Counted from the first letter of the stretch, positions 34,089 to 42,795 are shown. The stretch is 64,000 bases of DNA from Streptomyces sp. NRRL WC-3626 (GCF_000718785.1 NZ_JOCA01000030.1:1-64000), one strand, 5' to 3'. Numbers and translations are program-made. Notes: generated by a model not told the origin, from the letters alone.

Positions 34089-34907
34089 TTGTTGTACGGC
34101 ACGATGAAGGTCGCCATCGGAGGGCCGCTGAAGCTCGCGTTCAGGCCCTGGGTGGAGGGCCTGGAGAACATCCCCGCCGACGGACCGGCCATCCTGGCCA
34201 GCAACCACCTGTCGTTCTCCGACTCCTTCTTCCTGCCTGCCGTGCTGCACCGCAAGGTCACCTTCATCGCCAAGGCCGAGTACTTCACCACACCGGGGAT
34301 GAAGGGCCGGCTGACGGCCGCCTTCTTCAAGGGCGCGGGTCAGCTCCCGGTGGACCGGTCCGGCGCGCGCGGCGCCGGTGAGGCCGCGATCAAGAGCGGG
34401 ATAGAGGTGCTGGAGCGCGGCGAGCTGTTCGGCATCTACCCGGAGGGCACCCGCTCGCCCGACGGCCGCCTCTACCGGGGCAAGCCCGGCGGTCTCGCGC
34501 GTGTGGCGCTGGCCACCGGGGCGCCCGTGATCCCGGTCGCGATGATCGACACGGAGAAGATCCAGCCGCCCGGACAGGTCATGCCGAAGCTGATGCGGCC
34601 CGGCATCCGGATCGGCAGGCCGCTGGACTTCACCCGCTACCAGGGCATGGAGCACGACCGTTTCGTCCTGCGCGCGGTGACCGACGAGGTCATGTACGAA
34701 ATCATGAAGCTGTCCGGCCAGGAGTACGTCGACATGTACGCCACCGCCATGAAGCGTCAGCTCACGGAGGCGGCCAAGGCCGAGAAGGAAGCGGAGAAGG
34801 CGGCGAAGGCCGCACTCGCCCGCGCGGAGAAGGAACAGGCCGACAAACTGAAGGCCGCGATGGAGCAGACCGGCCGGGAGCAGGACGGGAGACCGTCCGG
34901 CCCGTAG
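34089..34907 (+). CDS. plsC: 1-acyl-sn-glycerol-3-phosphate acyltransferase
   Basis: A 272-residue acyltransferase that makes phosphatidic acid. The catalytic HX4D motif is His40-LSFS-Asp45 in SNHLSFSDSFF, and the second block reads YPEGTRSPDGRLYRGKPG for phosphate binding. The C-terminal 50 residues form an Ala/Glu/Lys-rich coiled coil not typical of enteric PlsC. TTG 34089 follows GGAGG at seven bases; ATG 34104 is further from it and would omit five residues. A related gene (Rv2182c) lies at the matching place in M. tuberculosis. The membrane-facing N-terminus is short. Confidence 0.9.
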   Translation: MLYGTMKVAIGGPLKLAFRPWVEGLENIPADGPAILASNHLSFSDSFFLPAVLHRKVTFIAKAEYFTTPGMKGRLTAAFFKGAGQLPVDRSGARGAGEAAIKSGIEVLERGELFGIYPEGTRSPDGRLYRGKPGGLARVALATGAPVIPVAMIDTEKIQPPGQVMPKLMRPGIRIGRPLDFTRYQGMEHDRFVLRAVTDEVMYEIMKLSGQEYVDMYATAMKRQLTEAAKAEKEAEKAAKAALARAEKEQADKLKAAMEQTGREQDGRPSGP

Positions 34908-34932
34908 ACGTGGGCTCGGGGGAGTGGGGGAC

Positions 34933-36171
34933 ATGACCAGGCGCGAACGAGTCATGCGCATGTCGGTCGAGCAGCCGCTGTGGCGTGCGCTCACCGGCTA
35001 CCGGATCCTCACCCTCCTCTACGCGATCGGCCTGTTCGCCACCGCCTACGAGACGTTCCCCCGCCCCTGGATCGCCGTCGGCTACTACATCGTCCTCGCG
35101 GTGTGGACCCTGGCCACCCTGCCCAGGACGGCGAGCGCCGCCGCCTGCACCAAACGCTTCCTCACCGCCGACCTGACCATCGCGCTCACCGGCATCCTGC
35201 TCACCCCGATCGCCGACGCGCCCGCACGCGTCGAGGCGGGCGGCCCGACCCTGCCGTCGATCTGGACCGCCGGATCGGTGCTCGCCTTCGCCATCAAGGG
35301 CGGCTGGCGCTGGGCGGCCCTCGCCTCCACCCTCGTCGCCGTCGCCAACCTGATCGAACGCGGCGGCCCCGCCCGCGACACCGTGCACAACGTGATCCTC
35401 GTCTGGGTCGCCTCCATCGCCATCGGCTACGTCGTCGAGGTCGCCCGCGCCTCCGAGCGCACCCTCGCCCGCGCCCTGGAGATCGAGGCGGCGACCAGGG
35501 AACGCGAGCGGCTCGCGCGGGACATCCACGACAGCGTGCTCCAGGTCCTGGCGATGGTGCAGCGGCGCGGCGCGGTGATCGGCGGTGAGGCGGCGGAGCT
35601 GGGCCGGATGGCCGGCGAGCAGGAGGTCGCCCTGCGCACCCTGGTCTCCGGCGGTCTCGTCCCCGTCACCCGCGCCTCCGAGGACACCGCCCAGGGAGCC
35701 GTCGTACGGGCCGTCGACGAGGACGACACCACCGGCGACGAGCCGGTCGACCTGCGGGTCCTCCTCGCCCCCTACGCCGGGGCCCTGGTCAGCCTCGCGG
35801 AGCCCGGAGCGCCGGTCCGGCTGCCGGCGCCCGCCGCGCGGGAGGTCGCCGCCGCCGTGGGAGCCGCCCTGGACAACGTCCGCGCGCACGCGGGGGAGCG
35901 AGCCCGCGCCTGGATCCTCGTCGAGGACGAACCGGACGAGGTGATCGTCACCGTCCGCGACGACGGACCCGGCATCCCCGACGGCCGGCTCGCCCAGGCC
36001 GAGGGCGAGGGCCGGCTCGGCGTGGCCCTCTCCATCCGGGGCCGGCTGCGCGACCTCGGCGGCAGCGCCGAACTGATCTCCGTACCGGGGCAGGGCACGG
36101 AGGTCGAACTGAAACTGCCCAAGGATCAGCTGGAAACGGACACGCGGCGGGGGAAGGCGGAACGGCGATGA
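34933..36171 (+). CDS. macS: Sensor histidine kinase of the MacRS-type two-component system
   Basis: A 412-residue kinase of the NarX/DegS-like (HisKA_3) type. Five or six membrane segments lie between about 21 and 170. The phospho-acceptor is His199 in ERLARDIHDSVLQVLAM. The ATP-binding domain at the C-terminus shows AAVGAALDNVRAHAG (N box), VRDDGPGIPDG (G1) and GVALSIRGRLRDLGG in place of the usual GxGLxxM. In S. coelicolor MacS (SCO2121) with MacR (SCO2120) is reported to control morphogenesis genes and actinorhodin; I assign the name from order and resemblance. I prefer ATG 34933 over GTG 34924. It is coupled to the next gene. Confidence 0.87.
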   Translation: MTRRERVMRMSVEQPLWRALTGYRILTLLYAIGLFATAYETFPRPWIAVGYYIVLAVWTLATLPRTASAAACTKRFLTADLTIALTGILLTPIADAPARVEAGGPTLPSIWTAGSVLAFAIKGGWRWAALASTLVAVANLIERGGPARDTVHNVILVWVASIAIGYVVEVARASERTLARALEIEAATRERERLARDIHDSVLQVLAMVQRRGAVIGGEAAELGRMAGEQEVALRTLVSGGLVPVTRASEDTAQGAVVRAVDEDDTTGDEPVDLRVLLAPYAGALVSLAEPGAPVRLPAPAAREVAAAVGAALDNVRAHAGERARAWILVEDEPDEVIVTVRDDGPGIPDGRLAQAEGEGRLGVALSIRGRLRDLGGSAELISVPGQGTEVELKLPKDQLETDTRRGKAERR

Positions 36172-36857
36172 CGGACACCACGGAGGAGCGCGAGAACATC
36201 AGGGTCATGGTCGTCGACGACCACCCCATGTGGCGCGACGCCGTCGCCCGCGACCTGTCCGAGTCCGGCTTCGAGGTCGTCGCCACCGCCGGCGACGGCG
36301 AGCAGGCGGTGCGCCGCGCCAAGGCCGTCGCACCCGACGTCCTCGTCCTCGACCTCAATCTGCCCGGCAAGCCCGGCGTCCAGGTCTGCAAGGAGGTCGT
36401 CGCCGCCGGCCCCGCCGTACGGGTGCTGGTGCTGTCGGCGAGCGGGGAGCACGCCGACGTCCTGGAGGCCGTCAAGTCCGGCGCCACCGGCTACCTGCTG
36501 AAGTCCGCCTCCACCGAGGACCTGCGGGACGCGGTACGCCGTACGGCGGCCGGCGACCCGGTGTTCACCCCCGGCCTCGCCGGACTGGTCCTCGGCGAGT
36601 ACCGCCGTCTCGCCTCCGAACCGGCCGGTGCCGCCCCCGGCTCCGGCGAACCGGGCGCGCCCCGGCTGACCGACCGCGAGACCGAGGTGCTGCGCCTGGT
36701 CGCCAAGGGTCTCAGCTACAAGCAGATCGCCGAACGCCTCGTCATCTCGCACCGCACCGTGCAGAACCACGTACAGAACACCCTCGGCAAGCTGCAGCTG
36801 CACAACCGCGTCGAGCTCGTCCGCTACGCCATCGAGCGCGGCCTCGACGACGAATAG
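36168..36857 (+). CDS. macR: LuxR/NarL-family response regulator of the MacRS-type system
   Basis: A 229-residue regulator. The receiver contains the Asp17-Asp18 pair, phospho-acceptor Asp62 in VLVLDLNLPGKPG, and Lys112 in GYLLKSASTED. A linker with Gly/Pro (about 140-158) leads to a GerE/LuxR helix-turn-helix (PRLTDRETEVLRLVAKGLSY, then QIAERLVISHRTVQNHVQNT). The ATG overlaps the macS stop by four bases (ATGA), so both are translated together. From memory the S. coelicolor orthologue binds promoters of membrane proteins needed for development. pfkA follows after 124 bases and is not obviously in the same operon. Confidence 0.9.
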   Translation: MTDTTEERENIRVMVVDDHPMWRDAVARDLSESGFEVVATAGDGEQAVRRAKAVAPDVLVLDLNLPGKPGVQVCKEVVAAGPAVRVLVLSASGEHADVLEAVKSGATGYLLKSASTEDLRDAVRRTAAGDPVFTPGLAGLVLGEYRRLASEPAGAAPGSGEPGAPRLTDRETEVLRLVAKGLSYKQIAERLVISHRTVQNHVQNTLGKLQLHNRVELVRYAIERGLDDE

Positions 36858-36981
36858 GCCCAACGACCCCTCTCCGTCGAGGAATTGACCGTCCCGGCCA
36901 TGTCGATGTGACCCGGATCACCCTTACCGTGCCAGGTGGGAACGAACGGCATTTCGGCAACCATGGCGAAGGGACACTTCC

Positions 36982-38010
36982 ATGCGGGTCGGAGTACTGA
37001 CCGGAGGCGGCGACTGCCCCGGGCTCAACGCCGTCATCCGGGCCATCGTCCGCAAGGGCGTCCAGGAGTACGGGTACGACTTCACCGGGTTCCGGGACGG
37101 CTGGCGCGGCCCCCTCGACGGGCGCACGATCCCCCTCGACATCCCCGCGGTGCGCGGCATCCTGCCCCGCGGCGGCACCGTCCTCGGCTCCTCCCGGACC
37201 AATCCGCTGAACGAGGAGAACGGCGTCCGCCGGATCAAGGACAACCTCGCCGCGCTGGGCGTGGACGCCCTCATCACCATCGGCGGCGAGGACACCCTCG
37301 GCGTCGCCACCCGCCTCACCGACGAGTACGGCATCCCGTGCGTGGGCGTGCCCAAGACCATCGACAACGACCTGTCCGCCACGGACTACACCTTCGGCTT
37401 CGACACCGCCGTCGGTATCGCCACCGAGGCCATCGACCGGCTGCACACCACCGCCGAGTCACATATGCGGGTCCTCGTGGTGGAGGTGATGGGCCGTCAC
37501 GCCGGCTGGATCGCCCTCCACTCGGGGCTCGCCGGCGGCGCGAACGTCATCCTCATCCCCGAGCAGCCCTTCGACGTCGACCAGGTGTGCGCGTGGGTGA
37601 CCTCGCGGTTCCGGGCGTCGTACGCGCCGATCGTGGTCGTCGCCGAGGGGGCCGTGCCGAGGGACGGCGACATGGTGCTCAAGGACCAGTCCCTGGACTC
37701 CTTCGGACACGTCCGGCTCTCGGGGGTCGGGGAGTGGCTGGCCAAGCAGATCGAGAAACGGACCGGCAACGAGGCCCGCACCACGGTCCTGGGGCACGTC
37801 CAGCGGGGCGGCACACCCAGCGCGTTCGACCGCTGGCTCGCCACCCGCTTCGGCCTCCACGCCATCGACTGCGTACGCGACGGCGACTTCGGCAAGATGG
37901 TCGCCCTGAACGGCACGGACATAGTCCGCGTCCCGATGGCCGCCGCCACGGCCCACCTGAAAACGGTGAACCCGACCCTCTACAAGGAGGTAGGAGTCTT
38001 CTTCGGCTGA
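36982..38010 (+). CDS. pfkA: 6-phosphofructokinase
   Basis: A 342-residue phosphofructokinase. The motifs VLTGGGDCPGLNAVIRAIV (N-terminus), GGEDT (101-105) and PKTIDND (124-130, with catalytic Asp128) are complete, as are the sugar-binding MGRHAGWIAL and RGGTPSAFDR. At the nucleotide site the residues are Asp104 and Lys125. In classical ATP enzymes these are Gly, and Asp/Lys is usually linked to pyrophosphate use, though Streptomyces enzymes with this pattern were reported to use ATP. The donor should be regarded as open. ATG 36982 follows AAGGGA. In S. coelicolor the gene next to macR is one of three pfk paralogues. Confidence 0.93.
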   Translation: MRVGVLTGGGDCPGLNAVIRAIVRKGVQEYGYDFTGFRDGWRGPLDGRTIPLDIPAVRGILPRGGTVLGSSRTNPLNEENGVRRIKDNLAALGVDALITIGGEDTLGVATRLTDEYGIPCVGVPKTIDNDLSATDYTFGFDTAVGIATEAIDRLHTTAESHMRVLVVEVMGRHAGWIALHSGLAGGANVILIPEQPFDVDQVCAWVTSRFRASYAPIVVVAEGAVPRDGDMVLKDQSLDSFGHVRLSGVGEWLAKQIEKRTGNEARTTVLGHVQRGGTPSAFDRWLATRFGLHAIDCVRDGDFGKMVALNGTDIVRVPMAAATAHLKTVNPTLYKEVGVFFG

Positions 38011-38070
38011 CCCCCGCCCCCACCGCCACCCACATGCCCACCCTCCGCGCCCCGCGCTTGCCGCACCCCC

Positions 38071-38145
38071 GCGGTCGCCGGCGTGCTCGCTCTCCGCGGT
38101 CGCCGGCGTGCTCGCTCTCCGCGGTCGCCGGCGTGCTCGCTCTCC
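38071..38145 (+). repeat. Three perfect 25-bp tandem repeats
   Basis: Unit of 25 bases, GCGGTCGCCGGCGTGCTCGC plus TCTCC, at 38071-38095, 38096-38120 and 38121-38145. The following GCGGG begins the stem-loop repeat D, so the array directly abuts it. The 323-base gap 38011-38333 holds this array, copy D and the leader of the next gene. Confidence 0.95.
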
Positions 38146-38226
38146 GCGGGCAATCGTGCCGCAGGGCGGCACGGGTGGGCGCGACGGCACCCCGCGAGCG
38201 CCGGGCCGCGCGAACACCCCCCGCCC
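38146..38226 (+). repeat. Stem-loop repeat family 1, copy D
   Basis: GCGGGCAATCGTGCCGCAGG, GCGGCACGGGTGGGCGCGAC, GGCACCCCGCGAGCGCCGGG and CCGCGCGAACACCCCCCGCC. Stem CGTGCCGC with GCGGCACG and a two-base loop is complete. It begins at the base after the 25-bp array. Confidence 0.9.
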
Positions 38227-38333
38227 GGCCAGAACGCTCCCGCACTGCCCCATTGGGCCCAAGCCCACCCCCACCCACACCCGTATATTCACCACCACGG
38301 CACCACCACCCGCCCCACCCCCGGAGGGACCCC

Positions 38334-39329
38334 GTGGAGATCCTCGCCTTCGGCGCCCAGACCGACGAGAAGCCCCTCATCGAGCGAGCCTTCGAGGGCC
38401 ACCACGACGTCCACGCCGTGGACGTCTTCCTCACCCCCGACACCGCCCCCATCGCCGCCGGCCACGAGATCATCTCCACCAGCGTCAACTGCGACCTCGG
38501 CCCCGCCGTGCTCGAGGCCCTCGCCGCAGGCGGCACCCGCATGGTCGCCCAGCGCTCCACCGGCTTCAACAACATCGACCTCGACGTGGCCGAACGCCTC
38601 GGCCTCACCATCGCCCGGGTCTCGTACTACTCCCCCCACTCGGTCGCCGAGTTCGCCTGGACCCTCGCCATGGCCGTCAACCGCCGGATCGTCCGCGCCT
38701 CCACCCGCACCCGCGACTTCGACTTCCGGCTCGACGGCCTGATGGGCCGCGACCTGCACGGCCGCACCGCCGGCATCCTCGGCACCGGAAAGATCGGCGA
38801 GGCGTTCACCCGGATCGCCCACGGCTTCGGCATGCGCCTGCTCGGCTGGGACGTCTCCGAGAACCCGGCCTGCCTGGACCTCGGCATGACCTACGTCCCC
38901 AAGGAGCAGCTTCTCGCCGAGTCCGACCTGATCAGCCTGCACGTCCCGCTGCTCCCCGCCACCCAGCACCTGATCGACGCGGACGCCCTGAAGACCATGC
39001 GGGACGACGCCGTCCTGGTGAACTCCAGCCGTGGCGGCCTCATCGACACCGCGGCCCTCGTCGCCGAACTGCGCGAGGGCCGCTTCACGGGCGTCGGCCT
39101 GGACGTGTACGAGGCGGAGGCGGGACTGTTCTTCCTCGACAGGTCCCTGGAGGCCGTCGACGACGACACCCTGGCCCGCCTCGTCACGTTCCCGAACGTG
39201 CTGGTCACGTCCCACCAGGCGTACTACACCGTGGACGCCGTGGGACAGATCGTGGCGACCACGGTCGGCAACGTCCTCGACTACACCGCCGGCCGCCGCT
39301 CGGAGAACGTGCTCGTCCCCCGCAGCTGA
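38334..39329 (+). CDS. D-isomer 2-hydroxyacid dehydrogenase (LdhA-like)
   Basis: A 331-residue NAD-dependent dehydrogenase. The Rossmann motif is GILGTGKIGEAFTRIAHGFG at about residues 147-166. The catalytic Arg is in NSSRGGLIDT, followed by Glu in VYEAEAGLFF and His in TSHQAYYTVDA. Together with RSTGFNNIDLDVAERLG this resembles D-lactate dehydrogenase more than phosphoglycerate dehydrogenase. GTG 38334 follows GGAGGG. The last 49 bases overlap the convergent trpEG gene (stop at 39281), so the two transcripts share 3' ends. Substrate specificity is not proved. Confidence 0.9.
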   Translation: MEILAFGAQTDEKPLIERAFEGHHDVHAVDVFLTPDTAPIAAGHEIISTSVNCDLGPAVLEALAAGGTRMVAQRSTGFNNIDLDVAERLGLTIARVSYYSPHSVAEFAWTLAMAVNRRIVRASTRTRDFDFRLDGLMGRDLHGRTAGILGTGKIGEAFTRIAHGFGMRLLGWDVSENPACLDLGMTYVPKEQLLAESDLISLHVPLLPATQHLIDADALKTMRDDAVLVNSSRGGLIDTAALVAELREGRFTGVGLDVYEAEAGLFFLDRSLEAVDDDTLARLVTFPNVLVTSHQAYYTVDAVGQIVATTVGNVLDYTAGRRSENVLVPRS

Positions 39330-41161
39330 CCCACCAGCTCCCCGACGATCGCCGCCCCGTTCAGGGTCAGTACCGACTCGGGGTGGAACTGCACCCCACC
39401 GAACCCGCGCCCCCGCAGTGCGTGCACCTCGCCGCCCGCCACACGGCTGACCTCGATGCCGTGCGCGGCCAGCTCCCGCGCGGTGTCGTCGTCGCAGCGC
39501 GCCACGAAGCTGTTGTAGAAGCCGACCGTCTCCGGCCGCCCGAACAGGTCGATCTCCGTCTGCGCCCCCTGGTACGGGACCTCCTTCCGTACGATCTCCA
39601 GGCCCAGCTCGGCCGCGATCAGCTCATGGCCGAGACAGACGCCGAGGACACCGTGCCGGTTCTCCCGCAGGACGTCGGCGGTCAGACCGCGCAGGAACCG
39701 CATCTTCGGGTCGGTGGTGTCGGACGGGTCACCGGGGCCGGGGCCCAGCACCAGGGGCCCCTCGTGCGCCAACACCGCCTCCCGCAGCCCTGGCTCGTCG
39801 TACCGCCGTACCGTCACGTCCAGCCCCGCCGCCCGCAGCACATGGGCGAGCATCGCGGTGAACGTGTCCTCCCCGTCGACGACCAGCGCGTGACCGGTCA
39901 GCGCGTCCGACCGCTCCTGCATCCGCAGCCAGAACGGCGCGAGCGACGCCCGCCGTCCGTCCAGCGCCGCCCGCACCCGCGGGTCGTCGGCCAGCCCCGG
40001 CCGTGCGGACTCCTCGCGCGGGCGCCCCGGCCGTACGCCCAGCGCGGCCAGCACCCCGGCCGCCTTGGCGTGGGTCTCCGCGACCTCGCCCGCCGGGTCC
40101 GAGCCGCGCACCAGGGTCGCCCCGACCGGCACCCGCAGCCGCCCGGCCGCGTCGATGTCGGCGGTGCGGATCAGGATGGGGGAGTCCAGCGTCTGGGCGC
40201 CGCCCTCGTCGCGGCCGAGGAGGGCGAGCGCGCCCGCGTAGTAGCGGCGCCCGCCCACCTCGTGCCGCTCGATCACCCGGCAGGCGTTCTGCACCGGGGA
40301 GCCGGTGACGGTCGCCGCGAACATCGTCTCCTTCAGCACCTCGCGCACGTCCAAGGAGGAACGGCCGCGCAGCTCGTACTCCGTGTGGGCGAGGTGCGCC
40401 ATCTCCTTCAGCCGGGGGCCGACGACGACGCCGCCCATGTCGCCGACGGTGCACATCATCTTGAGCTCCTCGTCGACGACCATCGACAGCTCCTCGATCT
40501 CCTTGCCGTCGGCGAGGAACCCCAGCAGATGCTCGGGGCTCGGCCCCTCGGCCGGGTAGCGGTAGGTACCGCTGATCGGGTTCATCACGACCGTCCCGCC
40601 GGAGGCTCTGACATGCACCTCGGGGCTCGCCCCGACCAGTGTCCGCCCACCCGTGTGGACGACGAACGTCCAGTACGCGCCCCGCTCGCCCTCGAGGAGC
40701 CGCCGGAACAGCGCCAGCGCGTCGGCCCGTCCGAACCCCGGGATCTCACCCTCGTACGTCCGCCGGATCACGAAGTTGGCGCCCTCGCCCCGCCCGATCT
40801 CCTCGTCCAGGACCCGCCCGACGATCCGCGCGTACTCCTCGTCGCCGACGTCGAAGCCGCCGCCCGTCACCCGTACGTCATGGGAGGGGAGCCGGTCGAG
40901 CGCCTCGGCGAGCGGGATCTCGTACCGCTCCTCGGGCGTCAGCACCAGCAGCGGGGTGCCGTCGTCGCGGACGTCGAAGCCGCGCTCGCGGATCTGCCGG
41001 AAGGGGACGACGGCCAGACACTCGTCGGGCAGTTCGGCCAGGAGGTCCCGTGTGCCGACCGGGCCGATCAGCAGCTCGACCATGTCGTGGTCGTGGCCCG
41101 GGGTGCGGCGGCGCAGCAGGGCGAAGGGGCGATCGTCGTGCGGGAGCTGTGCCAGATCCAT
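39281..41161 (-). CDS. trpEG: Fused anthranilate synthase, TrpE-TrpG
   Basis: A 626-residue bifunctional protein. About the first 410 residues are the chorismate-binding TrpE part, with GSPVQNACRVIERHE and PISGTYRYPAEGP. From about 430 onward is the TrpG glutamine amidotransferase, with the nucleophile Cys in GVLGVCLGHE, and GVQFHPESVLT bearing the catalytic His-Glu. Fused trpE(G) genes are known in Streptomyces and rhizobia. Related fused enzymes (PhzE) make ADIC, but the Trp-rich leader upstream argues for tryptophan synthesis. ATG 41161 was chosen because the leader and attenuator lie immediately upstream. Expression should fall when tryptophan is plentiful. Confidence 0.93.
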   Translation of the reverse strand: MDLAQLPHDDRPFALLRRRTPGHDHDMVELLIGPVGTRDLLAELPDECLAVVPFRQIRERGFDVRDDGTPLLVLTPEERYEIPLAEALDRLPSHDVRVTGGGFDVGDEEYARIVGRVLDEEIGRGEGANFVIRRTYEGEIPGFGRADALALFRRLLEGERGAYWTFVVHTGGRTLVGASPEVHVRASGGTVVMNPISGTYRYPAEGPSPEHLLGFLADGKEIEELSMVVDEELKMMCTVGDMGGVVVGPRLKEMAHLAHTEYELRGRSSLDVREVLKETMFAATVTGSPVQNACRVIERHEVGGRRYYAGALALLGRDEGGAQTLDSPILIRTADIDAAGRLRVPVGATLVRGSDPAGEVAETHAKAAGVLAALGVRPGRPREESARPGLADDPRVRAALDGRRASLAPFWLRMQERSDALTGHALVVDGEDTFTAMLAHVLRAAGLDVTVRRYDEPGLREAVLAHEGPLVLGPGPGDPSDTTDPKMRFLRGLTADVLRENRHGVLGVCLGHELIAAELGLEIVRKEVPYQGAQTEIDLFGRPETVGFYNSFVARCDDDTARELAAHGIEVSRVAGGEVHALRGRGFGGVQFHPESVLTLNGAAIVGELVGQLRGTSTFSERRPAV

Positions 41162-41218
41162 GGTGGGGGTCCTCGTCTCGTCGCTGTCATGAGCGTGAGG
41201 AACGGCCCCGGGAAACAC

Positions 41219-41245
41219 CGAAGGCCGCCCCTCGGGCGGCCTTCG
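41219..41245 (-). terminator. Attenuator terminator of the trpEG leader
   Basis: CGAAGGCCGCCC (41219-41230) pairs perfectly with GGGCGGCCTTCG (41234-41245) around CTC. On the minus strand it follows the leader peptide stop by 21 bases and lies 58 bases before the trpEG ATG, as in classical trp attenuators. Confidence 0.8.
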
Positions 41246-41266
41246 CGAAGTCTTGCGTACGCGCAG

Positions 41267-41323
41267 TCAGTGGGCCGCCGGAGAAGCGGGCCACCACCAG
41301 TTCTGGGTCGAGTGCGCGAACAT
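41267..41323 (-). CDS. trpL: trp leader peptide with three consecutive tryptophans
   Basis: An 18-codon open frame reading MFAHSTQNWWWPASPAAH and then stop. Three adjacent TGG codons are very rare by chance and are the hallmark of transcription attenuation. Ribosome stalling at these codons when charged tRNA-Trp is scarce would prevent formation of the downstream terminator hairpin. A Trp-rich leader before trpE(G) was described for S. venezuelae, as I recall. The start codon is ATG at 41323. Promoters for this leader and for the divergent DAHP synthase gene share about 100 bases. Confidence 0.88.
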   Translation of the reverse strand: MFAHSTQNWWWPASPAAH

Positions 41324-41424
41324 GGCAGGCACGCTACACGATGCGGGACGTGACGCGTGCGGTCCCCGTCTCATTTGCTGAGCGCCGGAATGGACGGCCG
41401 ATTCGACCGCGTACTGTGGGGCGT

Positions 41425-42780
41425 GTGACCGTAAACGCTGATTCTCAAAGCGTCGCCGCTCAGGCGACCTGGCGAAACCTGCCTGCGGCGCAGCAGCCCG
41501 AGTACCCGGATGCCGAGGCTCTGCGCGATGTGATCGCCGAGCTCGAGACGTATCCCCCGCTGGTGTTCGCCGGCGAATGTGACCAGCTGCGTGCGCGTAT
41601 GGCGGCCGTCGCGCGAGGCGAGGCGTTTCTGCTCCAGGGCGGTGACTGTGCCGAGTCCTTCGACGCGGTGTCCGCCGAGCACATCCGGGCGAAGCTGAAG
41701 ACCCTCCTCCAGATGGGCGCCGTCCTCACCTACGCCGCCTCCGTGCCCGTCGTGAAGGTGGGCCGGATCGCCGGCCAGTACTCCAAGCCGCGCTCCAAGC
41801 CGACCGAGACCCGCGACGGTCTGACGCTGCCCACCTACCGCGGCGACTCCGTCAACGGCTTCGACTTCACCGAGAAGGCCCGGATCCCGGACCCCGAGCG
41901 GCTGAAGCGCATGTACCACGCGTCGGCGTCCACGCTGAATCTGGTGCGTGCCTTCACCACCGGCGGCTACGCCGACCTGCGCCAGGTGCACGCCTGGAAC
42001 CAGGACTTCGTGAAGTCGTCCCCGTCCGGCCAGCGCTACGAGCAGCTCGCCCGGGAGATCGACAACGCGCTGAACTTCATGCGGGCCTGCGGCACCGACC
42101 CGGAGGAGTTCAAGACCGTCGAGTTCTTCTCCTCGCACGAGGCGCTGCTGCTCGACTACGAGTCCGCGCTCACCCGCGTCGACTCCCGCACGGGGCAGCT
42201 GTACGACGTCTCCGGGCACATGGTGTGGATCGGCGAGCGCACGCGGCAGATGGACCACGCGCACATCGAGTTCGCCTCGAAGATCCGCAACCCGATCGGC
42301 ATCAAGCTCGGCCCGACGACGACGGCCGAGGAGGCGCTGCAGTACATCGAGCGCCTCGACCCCGAGCGGGAGCCCGGCCGGCTGACCTTCATCGTCCGGA
42401 TGGGCGCGGACAAGATCCGCGACAAGCTCCCCGAGCTGGTCGAGAAAGTCACCGCGTCCGGCGCCACCGTGGCCTGGGTGACCGACCCGATGCACGGCAA
42501 CACGTTCGAGGCGGCCTCCGGTCACAAGACCCGCCGCTTCGACGACGTGCTCGACGAGGTGAAGGGCTTCTTCGAGGTCCACAAGGAGCTCGGCACCCAC
42601 CCGGGCGGCATCCATGTGGAGCTCACGGGTGACGACGTCACCGAGTGCGTGGGCGGCGGCGACGAGATCTTCGTCGACGATCTGCACCAGCGCTACGAGA
42701 CGGCCTGCGACCCCCGGCTCAACCGCAGCCAGTCGCTGGACCTGGCGTTCCTCGTCGCGGAGATGTACCGCGACCAGTAA
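41425..42780 (+). CDS. aroH: Class II 3-deoxy-7-phosphoheptulonate (DAHP) synthase
   Basis: A 451-residue plant-type (class II) DAHP synthase that starts the shikimate pathway. The metal-binding Cys75 lies in LLQGGDCAESFDAVS. Conserved blocks KVGRIAGQYSKPRS, TPTETRDG-like KPTETRDGLTLPTYRGD, and VAWVTDPMHGNT near the C-terminus are all present. The gene is divergent from trpEG and convergent in role: it feeds chorismate to it. GTG 41425 follows a GTACTGT-type -10 region; no obvious ribosome site. The M. tuberculosis equivalent is AroG (Rv2178c). Feedback control by Trp and Phe is known for this class. Confidence 0.95.
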   Translation: MTVNADSQSVAAQATWRNLPAAQQPEYPDAEALRDVIAELETYPPLVFAGECDQLRARMAAVARGEAFLLQGGDCAESFDAVSAEHIRAKLKTLLQMGAVLTYAASVPVVKVGRIAGQYSKPRSKPTETRDGLTLPTYRGDSVNGFDFTEKARIPDPERLKRMYHASASTLNLVRAFTTGGYADLRQVHAWNQDFVKSSPSGQRYEQLAREIDNALNFMRACGTDPEEFKTVEFFSSHEALLLDYESALTRVDSRTGQLYDVSGHMVWIGERTRQMDHAHIEFASKIRNPIGIKLGPTTTAEEALQYIERLDPEREPGRLTFIVRMGADKIRDKLPELVEKVTASGATVAWVTDPMHGNTFEAASGHKTRRFDDVLDEVKGFFEVHKELGTHPGGIHVELTGDDVTECVGGGDEIFVDDLHQRYETACDPRLNRSQSLDLAFLVAEMYRDQ

Positions 42781-42795
42781 CGACCGGCCGGCTTC

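Noticed and set aside
38071..38145. CRISPR-like array
   Set aside because: The three 25-bp units are directly head-to-tail without spacers and there are no cas genes, so this is a simple tandem repeat.
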